Below, piece after piece: positions 1-12,773 of a stretch of 64,000 nt of DNA. Below the pieces are notes generated by a model that was not told the origin of the DNA, made no database searches, and was given only the letters and a program-made list of their open reading frames with translations. Origin of the DNA: Rosa chinensis (Eukaryota; Streptophyta; Magnoliopsida; Rosales; Rosaceae); the NCBI RefSeq assembly GCF_002994745.2, contig NC_037090.1, positions 25,719,501 to 25,783,500 on the forward strand, in the 5' to 3' direction. Made by a program: the position numbers and the translations under genes. Position 1 is the first letter of the stretch. Every line of letters starts with the position of its first letter.

Positions 1-1473
1 GATTGAGTTGTGCCAAAGTATCATTCGAACCCATGGGCCTCCCAAACATCCTAGCTGGGACAATGGCCTATAACGCCAGAGTGCCACTCTCTTTGGCGTT
101 GACGCCATGCCTACCTCCGTGTAGGGTGGCTCTACATCCTCTTGTAGGGACGTCCTTCCTTGTAGGTAATTTTTCAGCAGATGTGTGATCTCGTCACTTT
201 AACAGGGATCAAGATGAGACATAGTGGGGATATGCCACGACAATTCCTGTCGTTCCTACTGAACATCCATGTTCTTATCTCCCCCTAACGACGGGAAGAC
301 TGTCTCATCAAAGTGACAACCCACAAATCTAGCGGTAAGGAGATCGCCTTGCAAGGGCATTAAGTGGTGGACAATTGTTGGAGTCGCAAATCCAACGTAG
401 TTACCCATTCGTCTATAAGAACCTATCATAGAGCGTTGGCACATAAATGGCATACTCAAAGATACGTAAGTACGATACTTCTACCCATTCACTATCTGTA
501 ACGCAGAGGTAGATTGAATGGCAGTGGGTCGTAGACGAATTAGCATAGCTGCATGCGATATTGCATCACCCCAAGAGAATATAAGGAGATTGATGCTCAT
601 TACCAATGTATGGACTACCATCATAGTCGTTTCCGCGAGAGCATTTGGGTGTGTATATGAGAATATGATGTCCAACATCAGTCCCAATGCAATACCCATC
701 GAAAGTCTTCGATGTAAACTCTCTAGCATAGTCAAATCCAATTGACTGAATAGGATGATTCGGGGAGTGAAACCTTTGTTGTAAGATATGTGCTAGAAGT
801 GTTGCATAAGCAGCATTTACAGGTGGACAATCGCACAACAAGTGACCAGCATGTTTGCGTGTCAACCAACATTATGAGATATTTAAACGTCCGCAAGTTG
901 GTTGAATTAGTCCACAGAATCCCTACGGATTCTATGTAAGAACAGAATTAGTATTGTCATATCCTTTGCATAGGACGGTCTCAGTCCTAATTTTCCTAAG
1001 GAACAGGCTTTGTAAAACGAGCTAGAGGCCTTAGAATCAACCAATGAGGATTTTGGTTGGGGCTAAGCATTTGAAATGCTATTTGAAGCAAAGTTAGTGA
1101 TTGCAACATCACCTGGGGCGTCATCGCCATGATGGACACCATCCATGGCATCATGGATAGGGACTGTGCCAGTCCTAGGTTGGTGGTGGATGACGGCGGT
1201 GCCAGAGGCAACAGCGGCGGTCACACTTTGTCCAGGTATCAACTTTTGATTCATGCTTCATTTCGCTCGAGAGAAAGGATGTCCATGTGAAGTTTTTAGT
1301 AGATGGATCCTCATATCATGACCAGGATGACCTATCATGTCGTGACAAAACCAATATGTGTCTAAATCCAAGAGATCTTCTCTCATAACTTCATTAGATT
1401 TAATAGCTCGAATAGTGACATAGAGTCCACTAGAGAGACACATACACTTCTCTAAGATGCGCTTTGTTCGCAA
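1..1473 (-). pseudogene. Copia pol remnant (GAG-pre-integrase and integrase part)
   Basis: Minus-strand reading from about 1473 gives MREDLLDLDTYWFCHDMIGHPGHDM followed by LLKTSHGHPF, the His/His and spacing typical of the GAG-pre-integrase zinc-binding segment of Copia pol. Between about 865 and 566 the reading CDCPPVNAAYATLLAHILQQ and GFDYAREFTSKTFDGYC belongs to the integrase core/C-terminal region. Several stops and frame changes separate these pieces. The same segments occur on the plus strand at 12774-13680. Clearly a dead copy of integrase; reverse transcriptase is beyond the window edge. Confidence 0.75.
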
Positions 1474-2084
1474 TCATTAGAGGTATAACAAAGGAACTCA
1501 TTTTCGTTCTCTACATGCGTTTTCGCATGGAATTCATTGGCTATTCATAGGGTACGGTTTGCCCTAAGAGCGTAGAGAGTTTCTATGACAGTAATCAAGA
1601 TGCCATTTGGCAAGTGGAACTTGGGCTATTCCATGTCCTTGAATTAATACTGATGGCCCAGCCATCGTAGTCACAAAGTCATATGCTTAGAATCAAAATG
1701 GAGTCATAATGAAAAAAACTCAAAATTTTATTCGTCAGCCAACGAAGTTACATCATTGTCTCTTTGACCAAAGAAAATCTAATCCAAAATGCTAGCTAAT
1801 ACAAAACAATGATAGTCATCTAACTTCTTTCGGTAATTCCAAAATAAATGTGACCAGGTGAGTGGAGAGATGTCGATAGAGCAAGGCTCGCTTAAGTACC
1901 ACTAATCTCATAACCTTCCTAGACATCACACTTACTTTGGGTGAGCCTACTTTGAAGAAAGACTAAACCATTGACATTTATTACAAAGTATATGGCAATT
2001 GCCTATTACATCTCTTGGAAAAATAAAGACTTAAATAGAATTGGCGATCTATTGATCCCAGCCAGATTTGTAGTCTTCAACCCT

Positions 2085-3124
2085 TCACTCTAGATCATCT
2101 TCATGATCTTCTTGTTCCATCTTGTGAGCTTCCTTTGCTTCACAATATGCTTTGTAGGCGGTGACAATTTTTTCACTAGCTCTACAAATGTGTGCCCAAT
2201 GACCGGATACTCCACATTGACAATATACATCTCTTTGCTCAGACTCCATCGATTCAGGCGCTTTGAAAGCGTCATTTACATGGCTCTTAATGTTGGTGGC
2301 GCCACTAACATGGCCAGAGGCGTTGTCTCCCTCTCTCTTTCCACATTAACCTCTTCGGTTTCGCGTTCGCCTATTTTTGCAGTTACCTTCCAAAGTAGAG
2401 CGATTATATGAACCAGAACATCCAGAAGTATTTCTAAGATTAGGGTTTCACTCTTGGTACCATCTCTTAGGGGCGCGACTATAATTGGATTCCGGAATAT
2501 GCTCTGTTTCCACGGATCTCGAATTATAGTTCTTCACAAGGATGTTGTCATGCTTTTCAGCGACATTCATAGCTCCAATGAGCTCATGAAACCTTGTGAT
2601 CCATCCTGCAGTAACATCGATTCGATAGTTCTTAGCAATCATCAATGCAGAGACATAGAAGTGAGAGAGAATCTTCTCAATCAACATCGCATCTGTGATC
2701 TCTTTACCACATAATTCCATTAAGGATTTAATGCGAAGTGCTTCCGAGTTGTAGTCAAGAACTGACTTCAAATCACGGAAGCAGAGACTATGCCATCTCA
2801 CTTCTAGGTCAGGAATCAAGGAGTCACGGACATTGCTAAATCTTTCTTCGAGTGAGACCCACAGCCTTTTGGGGTCTTCTTCATTCATACACTCGTACTG
2901 GAGCGAATCATCCATATGACGAGTCATTAGGATGACGGCTTTTGCCTTATTTGCCTCTAAGGTTGTTCTATTTGCTTCCAAAGCTTGAGCTTGCTCAACA
3001 GTTAGCACGTCCTGGTTAGGCTCGAGAATTGTATCCAAGATTCCATCGACCTTGAGATGCTGGCGGACGTCACGAACCCACCTGTGCTATCCAGAGCAAA
3101 GTCTAATTCGTTCAGGTTACTCAT
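2085..3124 (-). pseudogene. Copia gag (UBN2-type) remnant
   Basis: Starts with MSNLNELDF at 3124 and continues with ILEPNQDVLTVEQAQALEAN, MDDSLQYECMNEEDPKRLW, RFSNVRDSLIPDLEVRWHSL and a C-terminal zinc knuckle region near 2200, ending at a stop at 2085-2087. This is the UBN2/retrotran_gag layout of plant Copia capsid proteins. A frameshift lies near 3030, between the first 30 residues and the main open stretch (3038-2448); the rest is open for 196 codons. Compared with the plus-strand sister gag (11024-12079) this copy lacks that one's frameshift near 11290, so the two copies decayed independently. Confidence 0.8.
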
Positions 3125-4112
3125 CCTGAAAGAGAACAAGAAATTAGGGTTAGTTTCGGAGCGTAAAAAGGCTACCACGAAAACATATAAAATTTCTGAG
3201 CGTAGTTGCTCCCAAGAAATTGTGAATTTCTTAGCGTAATCACTTCCAAGAAATTCAATTCCAAGAGGTATTGGATTAGATCGAAACAATGACGTAAGTG
3301 GTCGATCATAAATTCTCTACAAACTCTAAGTTTGGAGATCTCATCTAGCTCTAAGCTTGGAGTGAGCACGAACACCCACAGTTCGGCTTAATTTGGTCTC
3401 CCCTATGATGAAGAAAGGGGGGTAGAAGAAGGGAGGTTGCAAGTCCCCGAAAAAGAGGAGAAATTGAATTAAAAAACTCTAAAAAAAATGGGAACTTTTA
3501 GTAAAAAATACCTTGAAATATGTCGCCGGAAAAAGTGGCTGGAAAAGTCGCCTGAAATTGGCGGGAAAAGTCACCGAAAAGTTGACAGGAATTGGTCAAC
3601 CGGCGTTGACCTGTCGCTGACGTGGCAGTGTGGGTCCATGCTGACGCTGTAGTGGGTCCCTAGGAGCTGACGTGGCAGTGGGCCTGCGTTAGTGGGCCTC
3701 TGGGCTTCCTTCTTTTCCCTTTTTTTATTATTTTCTTTTCTCCTCTCTGTCGGTTTTTCTGGACTAGGATCAATCGGCCGATTCTGTACTTTTTAGACCT
3801 ATTTTTGTGATTTTTCTTCTGGTTCATGAAACTTCAGATTGAGGGACTTCTGCTAAAAAAATTTGGTGTAAATTGGAAGTCAGGAAGATGGTGAACCGGT
3901 GGAATGTTTGCTACGGATTGTATGGAGCTTCCAATGGTCGGTTAGGTAGGGCCGGCCCGTTCTGGTGGTTCTGGATTCCTGGGGTTGAAGGCTTCAAGTT
4001 GTGTGACGGTGGCAGAAAAGGGTTCAAGGTTTTGTATTTGGATTTAAGGTTTTAGCTTCTTGAATTAGGGTTTGGCTATTTGTTTCAGGGTTAGGACTTC
4101 GTGCTGATAACG

Positions 4113-4347
4113 TGTTTTAGAGAAACTGAAATTGGGAGAGAATAGAGTCATGCTTTCATTGATAATAGGGGCTTCTTTATATAAAGGATTACAAGTATAG
4201 AGATAGAGTTGTACATGAAAACATAATCGTACATTGATTGGATATCTCCTAAGATTCTCCGAGAATATCTCTAATATAAACCCTATTTCAACTAGAGTAA
4301 GTAACCTCGTGTTTGGGCCAGACACATATTCTGGATTTACTTGAACA
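4113..4347 (-). repeat. 5' LTR of minus-strand Copia element
   Basis: 235 bp, TG...CA ends (read on the minus strand TGTTCAAGTAAATCCAGAA to CTCTAAAACA). It is close to the LTRs at 9809-10042 and 16126-16360. It holds the promoter: a TATATAAAG-type TATA box near 4180 on the minus strand. Confidence 0.9.
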
Positions 4348-4653
4348 CCAACTTCTTTTTCTTCAATTTTCTTCTCTTCTTCCTCGAAATTAAAATACTT
4401 CCACACACAACATCATGACTAGTGAAGTTCCGCTCTATTGTTAGCGTCAACCACAATTGACTGGCATCGACTATTTCGTCCTTTTGTCAGAAACTCGAAT
4501 TTGCTCCAATTTAGCACCATTTTCTCTGGTTTTCGCAACTTCATTTATTTTCTACAAAATAAATAAAAATATATTAATTACATATTAATTGACATGATGA
4601 TTTGCTTATTTCTAGTATTTTAGATATAATTACACGCATATAAATGCATGTAA
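4348..4653. other. AT-rich spacer between two Copia fragments
   Basis: No coding pattern and no recognisable repeat end. Contains short AT-rich runs (4550-4670). The right-hand Copia fragment loses homology near 4654, so the breakpoint of that fragment is somewhere here. Confidence 0.5.
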
Positions 4654-4845
4654 TCACAAATTTAATAAAATAGAACTAGTTGGATGTCCTAAGCGAAAAT
4701 GCCAAACTGATGACGAACCTTGAGTGCCATAGAGAGCAAACAACCTTGGATTATTAGCTGAGGTCTTGGAATTTAGACAAAATGGATAGAGGTCGTTCTC
4801 ACATTCACCCCAAAAAAGCGTCCTCTGGGTATGAGGATCCTTCAC
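4654..4845 (-). pseudogene. GAG-pre-integrase fragment of Copia pol
   Basis: Reads DPHTQRTLFWGECENDLYPF, then LFALYGTQGSSSVWHFRLGHPTSSIL. The W-H-x-R-L-G-H-P motif is the hallmark of the segment that precedes Copia integrase. It ends abruptly at 4654 in AT-rich sequence, which marks the truncation point of the element. The segment just before it (about 4850-5090) is too broken to read in one frame. Confidence 0.7.
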
Positions 4846-5090
4846 AACAAAATAAGAGGGATAAAATATGAAATAACATGAATCATCATTAGCAAATTTA
4901 TAAACAGAGAGAAGGTTATAAAAAGCAGTAGGACAATATAAGATATTGTTAAGTTGAAAGGAAGAAGCGGGAGAGTGGAGACGAGAAGAGCCTATATGAG
5001 AAATAGGTAAGGGAAAATTTTTACCAGCACCATCAACGTGATCAAGACCATGATACTCTGTCAGATTGGCAATGTTACTTATATCACCAG

Positions 5091-6161
5091 TTATGCAAGT
5101 ATTAGCTCATGTGTCAGTGATCCACGTAGAAGAGGAAGCACCATGATTGGCAGCCCAAGCAGTAAGTTTCTTGCTTGGAGTCGACCTTTGTAAGATAGAT
5201 TTAGGCGATTGAAATGGTCCAAAGCAAAGTGTCCAGGTCTAGTGCAAATTTGACATATTATATGACCAGTTCCAAAAGGTTGTGGGAAATTAAGGATTAC
5301 CCAGAGCAGGACCAGGGATGGAGCCAGGAGCACGAGGAGGAGCTCAAGAGGGAGGCATGATATGACCAGTATAAGTGTTTGGAGGTGAGATGATAGGACG
5401 ACTATGGGCACCACCATGATGACCAAAAAGAAAGCTACGGCCTTATCCGCGTGGTCTAGTAGCATGAAGGGCAGTTGGTACACCATCAAGAACTGGTTGA
5501 GCTTGTTCATTGAACCTTCTTTCAGTAGACAAGAGAAGAGTTTCTAGATCATCATAAGTAATGGGATTGTCTTTGGCTTGAGCGGAACTAACTGTCGTTT
5601 CATACTGAACTCCAACATTGTGCATTACAATAGTGAGTAAGTCCCCTTCAGACAAGGGGCTTCCAGCCAAAGCCAACTGATCAGCAATTGAATTTATTTT
5701 GTCCAAGTAATCAGAAATGGACAAAGAACCACGAGTTGTGCGCATGAGCTCACCACGAAGCTGCAAGATGCGATTGTGAGATGGTGAAGCATAACGCTTC
5801 TCAAGAGATTGTTAGGTTGTTCTGCAACAGTGGATAAAACTGCAGGAGTGAGAGATGTGTTGATCCATCCCAAGATCATTTGATCTTGTTGCAGCCAGGG
5901 TTCGAACTCGGGGTTAACTTCATCAATTAGTTTACCATCTTGATCTTTGATGAAGCATGGAGGGCAAGGAGTTGAACAGTCAACAATGTCCATGAGACCT
6001 CTGCTACGGAGGACAGGAACCAATTGGGCAAGCCAGAGGATATAGTTGGAGTGATCAAGCTTGATAGTCATAAAGCTTGATACGAAAGGGACGGTGGTGG
6101 AGGATATGGGAGCAATGGTGGAGGATACGGTGGAGGACGTGGTGGAGGAAGTGGAGGCCAT
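5091..6161 (-). pseudogene. Copia gag (UBN2) pseudogene
   Basis: ATG at 6161 starts MASTSSTTSSTVSS, then IKLDHSNYILWLAQLVPVLRS (the N-terminal Copia gag signature), WLQQDQMILGWINTSLTPAVL, and after a frame change near 5800 LRGELMRTTRGSLSISDYLD and ADQLALAGSPLSEGDLL of the UBN2 domain. Further frame changes follow toward 5091. Typical gag of Tnt1/RIRE-like plant Copia families; inactive because of the frame changes. The zinc-knuckle end is degenerate (a CTRPGHF-like piece near 5240). Confidence 0.8.
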
Positions 6162-6202
6162 TTGGATTTGCGGGAGAAAAAAAATTGGTCGTGAGACTAA
6201 AA

Positions 6203-6216
6203 GGCTCTGGATACCA
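6203..6216 (-). other. Primer-binding site for initiator tRNA-Met
   Basis: Minus strand TGGTATCCAGAGCC, one base off the usual Copia site TGGTATCAGAGC with its complementarity to tRNA-iMet. It directly abuts the CA end of the LTR at 6217, which fixes the LTR border. Confidence 0.85.
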
Positions 6217-6499
6217 TGAAGTGAATAAAGTTTGTGTTGAATGGCTTGAGAAGTCAAGCTCAGTATGATTGTATTTATAGACGTTTACATTATTAAAGTC
6301 CTAAATGATTACAATATCAAAACAGAATTTTCCTCTATCATAACAGAAAATATTCTAGAATTCAAAATACAAGATAAGAAGAGTGAGATACTTGAATCTA
6401 AACAGATGATAAGAAACAGATTCAATTTGAATTTGAATCATTTGAATGATATGGTTTATCAAATTCTTTATGTTCATTAAAACCCTAGTTGAAATAACA
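6217..6499 (-). repeat. 5' LTR of the truncated Copia element
   Basis: 283 bp on the minus strand from TGTTATTTCAACTAGGG to CATTCACTTCA, with TG...CA ends next to the primer site. The right border at 6499 is set by the TG rule only; no second LTR is present to confirm it. Confidence 0.65.
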
Positions 6500-9360
6500 T
6501 TGTGGCATGATCATCTTACATCTAATAGTTGTGTATTATGTTTGTAATATTCCATAAATACACCAGAAAACTTAATTTCCATGACAATTGCAAAAGAAAT
6601 GCCACAAAGAATATGGAAATTTATGTTGATGAAGATGAGGATCTTGTGGAACAAAGATGAAGACAATGTCTTCTTTTTATTTATTAAAATTTTTTTTTAA
6701 CTTTTTCATATTCTTCTGTGATGTAGAAGAAGATGATGTTGAATATAGTTAGGGTTTCTATATGATTTTATAATTACTATTTTGCCAGTAAACTTTAAAA
6801 TAAAAAAGTGCCGTTGGATTAGAGATGTGTAGGTTAGACTTTTACGCAAGCTTATGTACTAATTAAGTAGTATGATTTGACAAGTATCAAATTATGTATC
6901 GTAGAGCAAGGCTAAAATCCTATAAACTTTGGTTTACAGGGATTGCCTGGCAGGTGGTGTTTGGCTTTGGGATCCAATCTGCACAGGAGGCAGCGATCCA
7001 ATCTGCCGACGCAGTGGTGGTAGTCCGATCAAGTGTCAAGGTGAACGCCACGAGGGCATGGCAGCTTCGATCTGTGCCACGACGTGCTTCCAATTTCTAG
7101 AGGAGGCAGGAGAAAGTTGTGGCATTAATTGTGTGTGCAGCCGCGCAAGCGCTAGATGACGTTGATGATGGCCGTGTGCTGGGAATGATGGAGGCGGTTG
7201 CAGCGACCGGGATAGATGCAGAAGGAAGGGAGCTCGGAACCAAGTGGAGGCCCAATCCAGCTTGGGTGCCCAAATTAGTTGGGTGGCCTACATAAACTCT
7301 GAAGCCTAGATCTGGGAATGTTCTTTGGATTCAGGCCCACTTGTGGACCAAAATAAGGAGAGCTAATTCTTGAGGGTTTCGTATCTAGGATCCGGGTGGT
7401 CTGATCCAACTATCTATGTTTATACCTGACACATGTGGTACTAGAGTTGTCTTGAGTATAGGCTTCAGGAAATTTAAGTTTGTTTGAACTTAGCCTATTT
7501 ACTATGTTTTCTTTTCATAGTGTACATGCTCGCTTTTGAATAAGTGAGCATTAGTTGTCTAATGAGTGGTGCTAGCATGCCACGTCCTAAACTTGCCCTT
7601 GAGTTTGGCAAGGGAAGGTATGTATCCGTGCCATTCTGGTTTAAGATGAATGAATTGCTTGGTTCAAAAAAAATTAAAGCATTCATATATATATATTTAA
7701 TAAGAATTAGAAATATAATTAAGATCAAGAAATCAAATTATGTATCGTTGACATGACGTGTCACTTATGATCAAGGCCATAACTACTCCTTAAATGAGGT
7801 CAACAATCATTTTCTAAGCATTATTAGAAAATGTGATATCCTAGTTTTTTTTTTTCTGATGACCTTGATATCCTAGTTATTTATGAAAGTTAATATATAT
7901 GTAGATGAATACACTGGCTATCAGTAACAAAATTTTTAATATGAGCATAATATGTGACGTTTATAATATTTATTTCCTTATATTATGCTATGCTTTTCTC
8001 TTTATTCTATAGTATTTATGTATGTTTTTTTATTTTAGGTGTGTTAATGCTTAGAATACCACCATATGATGTCGGCTTCCTATAACGTAGACGAGGGTCC
8101 AATCTTCCTATATGTATAGAGTTCACGAAATCCCGTTAATCTGTTAAGAGAAATACAGCGACATCAAGAGGGGAGACCGCGGTTGGCGGTTTTCGCTCCT
8201 CCAATGCTAAAGTTAAACGATGTACTTGTATTGACAAATGTAGCGTTAAATAGCTATTGAATGCGTAATGAATGAAGAGAGAAAAGTGGACCTTCTATAG
8301 GTGACATAGTGAGTTACCTCACTCTTGTTTTCGATGTGGGATCGATACACTTCAGTTTGTTGAGTTTTGGTCCTTTCTGCAGAGACAACTTTGGGTGGCG
8401 CGTTTCGGCGCGTCAAGGCATATTTCGGCCTGGAGTTGGCTTGTCGGTGGAGGTTGTCTTGCTGTGTTTCCAAGGGTTACATCATTGAAGTCATTCCGAC
8501 AAGGTGACATGGTTAAGTATGAGTGCTGATTATGGCCGGCAAGTGTTATGTATGTACAAGGTGTTTTTATGGAGCAAAGGAGAAAAGAAGCATGAAAAGC
8601 AAAATTGGCAAATCTACCTAGTGCAGATAGGTCAACTTTGACAGAGCACTGAGAGAAGCTTAGAATGAACAAACCAGATAATGATATTTATATTGATGGA
8701 AAGCCTCGGATGTTTAGTTTCTAGAGTTCTTTAATTTCGTGGATGTCAAATTTTTAGAAGAAGTTATGGTCAATTTAGTATAGGATGGTCAAACTGCGTG
8801 TGAATCTAGTTTTCAAAGGGAAATTATGTTTCGAGACCCAAATCATATCGGAAAGCCCAAGAACTTGTGCTTCACACACCAACTTATTACGCACATGTGG
8901 CGCAGATGATGGATAATTAGATGAGGTGGAATGATTCCATTGTCTGACATATGTGCACCCATTAGAATATTCAAAAGAAACCCAATTCAAGAAGGATTGG
9001 TGGAGGGAGGGCTTTCTCTACGCCCTACCTCTCTCGCATAGCCATTGCTACGACTTCTTCCTCCCTTTCATTAAATTTGTTTTGTTTACTTAGCATGTCA
9101 AACTAACTCTATTGTAGTTAGGGGTTGTTTTGAAGACCCGGTTATATGAAAGTCAAACTCACGTCTTTTGTGAATGGTTGATTGATTGATTGATAGATAA
9201 ATTTTATTTGCATATGTTTTATGGAGGCATACATAGAGTATATGCATGTAATTGTAGCTAGAATTAAGAGAGCATCACACCTAACAATTTTGCATCTTAA
9301 TTCACAAGTAGCAACTGTTATGTTATGGACAATAATAAAATCAATCAACTTAAGCTTTGA
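6500..9360. other. Unclassified intergenic sequence
   Basis: Open frames here (for example 6894-7159, 8246-8672) have no domain-like pattern, overlap each other on both strands and contain no recognisable motif. The stretch 8100-8560 is less AT-rich and looks like old retrotransposon or regulatory DNA, but I cannot place it. A short GATT run lies at 9177-9193. Confidence 0.4.
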
Positions 9361-9512
9361 ATACACCTCTTACGACATTGTTACAAGCTTTTGAACAAAT
9401 TCGTTATCAATGTTGTAATTTTTGTTATAATCTTCGTTCTAATAATGGTTATTACATCTCTTACGATATTGTTACAAGCTTTTGAACAAATTCGTTGTCA
9501 ATGTTGTTATTT
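9361..9512 (+). repeat. Imperfect direct duplication of about 65 bp
   Basis: Two copies, about 9364-9425 and 9451-9512, share CTCTTACGA, ATTGTTACAAGCTTTTGAAC and AAATTCGTT.TCAATGTTGT with few differences; 25 bp separate them. Variants of the last part (TTGTAATTTTTGTTC) recur to 9610. Simple local tandem duplication; no function apparent. Confidence 0.75.
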
Positions 9513-9808
9513 TTGTTTAACTATATGTAAATAGTGTAAATGAATATGGTAACTTTTGTTTTCAATGTTGTAATTTTGGTTCAAATAATTGTAATTTTTT
9601 GTTCAAATAGTTGTAAATGAGTGTATGAGATACCCACAAGTACCATAGCTTGTCTCATCATTCAGTATTTGGTAAATAATTTGAGATATTTAGTCTGATT
9701 TGCATGTAATCGGTGGTAGAAAACATGTCCCTAGCTGCCCTCATCTCATTGTTCACAACTCTAAATCAATTTTTTCTTCTTTATTTTCTATTTCGAAAAC
9801 CCTAAAAC

Positions 9809-10042
9809 TGTTCAAGTAAATCCAGAATATGTGTCTGGCCCAAACTCGAGGTTACTTGATCTAGTTGAAATAGGGTTTATATTAGAGATATTCTCGGAGA
9901 ATCATAGGAGATATCCAATCAATGTACGATTATGTTTCCATATACAACTCTATCTCTCTGCTTGTAATCCTCTATATAAAGAGGCCCATATTATCAATGA
10001 AAGTACGACTCAATTCTCTCCCAATTCAGTTTTCCTTAAACA
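9809..10042 (+). repeat. 5' LTR of Copia element
   Basis: TG at 9809 to CA at 10042. Contains a TATATAAAG TATA box near 9971, 70 bp before the LTR end, so transcription would start inside the LTR as usual for Copia. Differs from the 3' LTR at a number of positions including small indels, hence not a very recent insertion. Confidence 0.93.
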
Positions 10043-10060
10043 CGTTATCAGCACGAAGCC
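10043..10060 (+). other. Primer-binding region, non-standard
   Basis: Directly after the LTR the sequence is CGTTATCAGCACGAAG. It shares only TATCAG with the standard initiator-Met site TGGTATCAGAGC, yet it is conserved in the sister copy (4095-4112, minus strand). Probably a variant tRNA primer site; the tRNA used is not determined here. Confidence 0.5.
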
Positions 10061-11023
10061 CTAACCCTGAAGCTCTAAATTCATAGCCTTCAAACCCTAG
10101 CCACCACCGGCACATATATTGAAGCCCTCAATCCCAGGATTCCAGAACAGGCGGCGTAACCACCGGAACCGGCCGAAAAACCACCGAACCGGTCACAGGA
10201 AGTATCGAACCAGCCCTCTAAGAAGAAAAAAAGGGATCCCTGCACCAGTTCACCACCTTTTGAACCTCCGATTGCTACCAAATTTTGCCCACAGTAGCAT
10301 CTCGACCTCAGAATTAGGGAACCGAAAGCAGAACAAAAGAAACCGATCTAAATGTTGCTAAACCGGCCTTCAGAAAACCCGGCAGAAGAGAAAGAAAAGA
10401 AGAAAAAAAAAGGGAGAAGAAGCTTGGCCCAAAAAGAAAGAAGAAGGAGCCCAGCCCAAAGAAGAAAAGCCCAGAAGCCCACTGACCTGACCCGGCCCAC
10501 TGACACACCTGACCCACCGCCACGTCAGCCCCTGGTCAACGCCAGTCAATGCCGGTCAACGCCATTTCCGGCCACTTTCCGGCAATTTTCTGGCAACTTT
10601 TCCGGTGACTTTTCCCTGTAAATTTTCCTGCGACCTATTTCTAGGTATTTTTTACTAAACTTTCCCGTTTTTTAATTCAATTTCTCTTCTTTTCCGGGGA
10701 CTTGCAACATCTTTTCTTCTACCCCCCCCCCCTTTCTTCATCATAGGGGAGACCTAATTAAGTCGAACTGTGGGGGTTCGTGCTTTCTCCAAGCTTGGAG
10801 CTTGTTGAGATCTCCAAACTTAGAGTTTGTAGAGAATTTATGATCGACCACTTACGTCATTGTTTCGATCTAATCCAATACCTCTTGGAATTGAATTTCT
10901 TGGAAGCAATTACTCTCAGAAATTCCTAATTTCTTGGGAGCGACTACACTTAAAAATTTTATATGTTTTCGTGGTAGCCTTTTACGCTCCTAAACTAACC
11001 CTAATTTCTTGTTCTCTTTCAGG

Positions 11024-12079
11024 ATGAGTAACCTGAACAAATTGGACTTTGCTCCATTGGGAACAACTGGCTCTGGATATCACAGGTGGGTTCGTGATGT
11101 CCACCAGCATCTCAAGGCCGATGGAATCCTTGATACGATTCTCGAGCCTAGCCAGGACGTGCTAACTGTTGAGCAAGCTCAAGCTTTGGAAGCCAATAGA
11201 GCAGCCTTAGAGGCAAATAAGGCGAAAGCTATCATCCTAATGACTCTTCATATGGATGATCCGCTCCAGTACGAGTGTATGAATGAAGAAAACCCCAGTA
11301 CTGTGGGTCTCACTCGATGAAAGATTTGGCAACGTCCGTGACTCCCTGCTTCCTGACCTAGAAGTGAGATGGCATAGCCTCCACTTCTGTGATTTCAAGT
11401 CAGTTCTTGACTACAACTCAGAAGAACTTCGCATTAAATTCTTAATGGAATTCTGTGGTAAAGAGATCACAAATGCGATGTTGATTGAGAAGACTCTCTC
11501 TACTTTCCCTGTCTCTGCATTGATGGTTGCTAAGAACTATCGAATCGATGTTACTGCAAGACTAATCACAAGGTTTCATGAGCTCATTGGAGCTATGAAT
11601 GTCACTGAAAAGAATGACAACATCCTTGTGAAGAATTATAATTCGAGATCCGTGGGTACAGAGCATATTCTGGAATCCAATTATAGTCGCGGCCCAAAGA
11701 GAGGGCGCCAAGAGCGAAACCCTAACCTTGGGGATACTTCTGGACGTTTTGGTCCATATAACGCTCTACTTGGGAAGGTAATCGCCAAAATAGGTGAATA
11801 GGGAACCGAAGAGGTCAACGTGGAAAGACAGAGGGAGGCAACACCTCTAGCCATGTTGGTGGCACCACCAACACTAGGAGCCATCTAAATGACGCTTTCA
11901 AAGAGCCTCAATCAATGGAGTTTGAGCAAAGAGATGTATGTTCTCGATGTGGAGTGTCTGATCATTGGACACATATTTGTAGAGCTCGTGAAGAAATTGT
12001 CACCGCTTACAAAGCATATTGTGAAGCAAGAGAAGCTCACTATATGGAACAAGAAGATCAAGAAGATGATCTAGAGTGA
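11024..12079 (+). pseudogene. Copia gag (UBN2 + zinc knuckle), frameshifted
   Basis: ATG at 11024 (MSNLNKLDFAPLGTTG), then YHRWVRDVHQHLKADGILDT and AQALEANRAALEANKAKA. A frameshift near 11290-11300 moves the reading to the next frame (LWVSLDERFGNVRDSLLPDL, FKSVLDYNSEELRI, open to 11801). A last frame holds the zinc knuckle CSRCGVSDHWTHIC (CX2CX4HX4C, near 11950) and ends at the stop at 12077-12079. The N-terminal capsid-like UBN2 domain and C-terminal RNA-binding knuckle are standard Copia gag. At least two frame changes make it a pseudogene. Confidence 0.8.
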
Positions 12080-12773
12080 AGGGTTGAAGACTACAAATCT
12101 GGCTGGGATTAATAGATCGCTAATTCTGTTTAAGTCTTTATTTTTCCAAGAGATGTAATAGGTAATTGCCATATATTTTTGTAGTAAATGCCAATGGTTT
12201 AGTTTTTCTTCAAAGTAGGCTCACTCAAAGTAAGTGTGATGTCTAGGAAGGTTATGAGATTAGTGGTACTTAAGTGAGCCTTGCTCTACCGACATCTCTC
12301 TACTCACCTAGTCACATTTATTTTGGAATTACCGAAAGAAGTTAGACGACTACCATTGTTTTGCATTATCTATCATTTTGGATTAGATTTTGTTAAGTCA
12401 AAGAGACAATGATGTAACTCCGTTGGCTTATGAATAAAATTTAGAGTTCTTTATGACTCCATTTTGATTATGAGCATATGACTTTTGTGACTACGATGGC
12501 TGGGTCATTAGTATTAATTCAAGGACATGGAATAGCCCAAGTTCCACTTGCCAAATGGCACCTTAATTACTGTCACAGAAACTCTTTATGCTCCTAGGGC
12601 CAATCGCACCTATGAATAGCCAACGGATTCCATGCGAAATCGCATGTAGAGAACGGAAATTAGTTCCTTTACAATACATCTAATGATTGTGAACGAAGAC
12701 GCATCTTAGAGAAGTTTATGTGTCTCTCTAGTGGATTCTATATCACTATTCAAGCTATTAATCTAATAAAGTT

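Larger units (their letters stand above)
1..4347 (-). mobile_element. Copia LTR retrotransposon, minus strand, truncated by window edge
   Basis: The 5' LTR lies at the right end (4113-4347) and the internal region runs leftward through gag to integrase; the rest of pol and the 3' LTR lie outside the window. Order and sequence match the full-length element at 9809-16360 in opposite orientation, so both belong to one family. Coding parts are interrupted by frameshifts and stops, so this copy cannot make its own proteins. The leader sequence next to the LTR reads, on the minus strand, ACACGTTATCAGCACGAAG, as in the sister copy. The window starts inside the region corresponding to about 14190 of the sister. 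Confidence 0.9.
4654..6499 (-). mobile_element. 5' part of a second Copia family (LTR, gag, start of pol)
   Basis: Minus-strand order is LTR (6499-6217), primer-binding site (6216-6203), gag (from 6161) and a GAG-pre-integrase piece (4845-4654), after which homology stops. The family differs from the elements at 1-4347 and 9809-16360 in LTR, primer site and gag. Integrase core, reverse transcriptase, RNase H and the 3' LTR are missing, so this is a truncated copy. Confidence 0.8.

Noticed and set aside
6894..7159. Cys-rich small protein frame
   Set aside because: Two overlapping frames of similar length, no signal peptide or regular Cys pattern.
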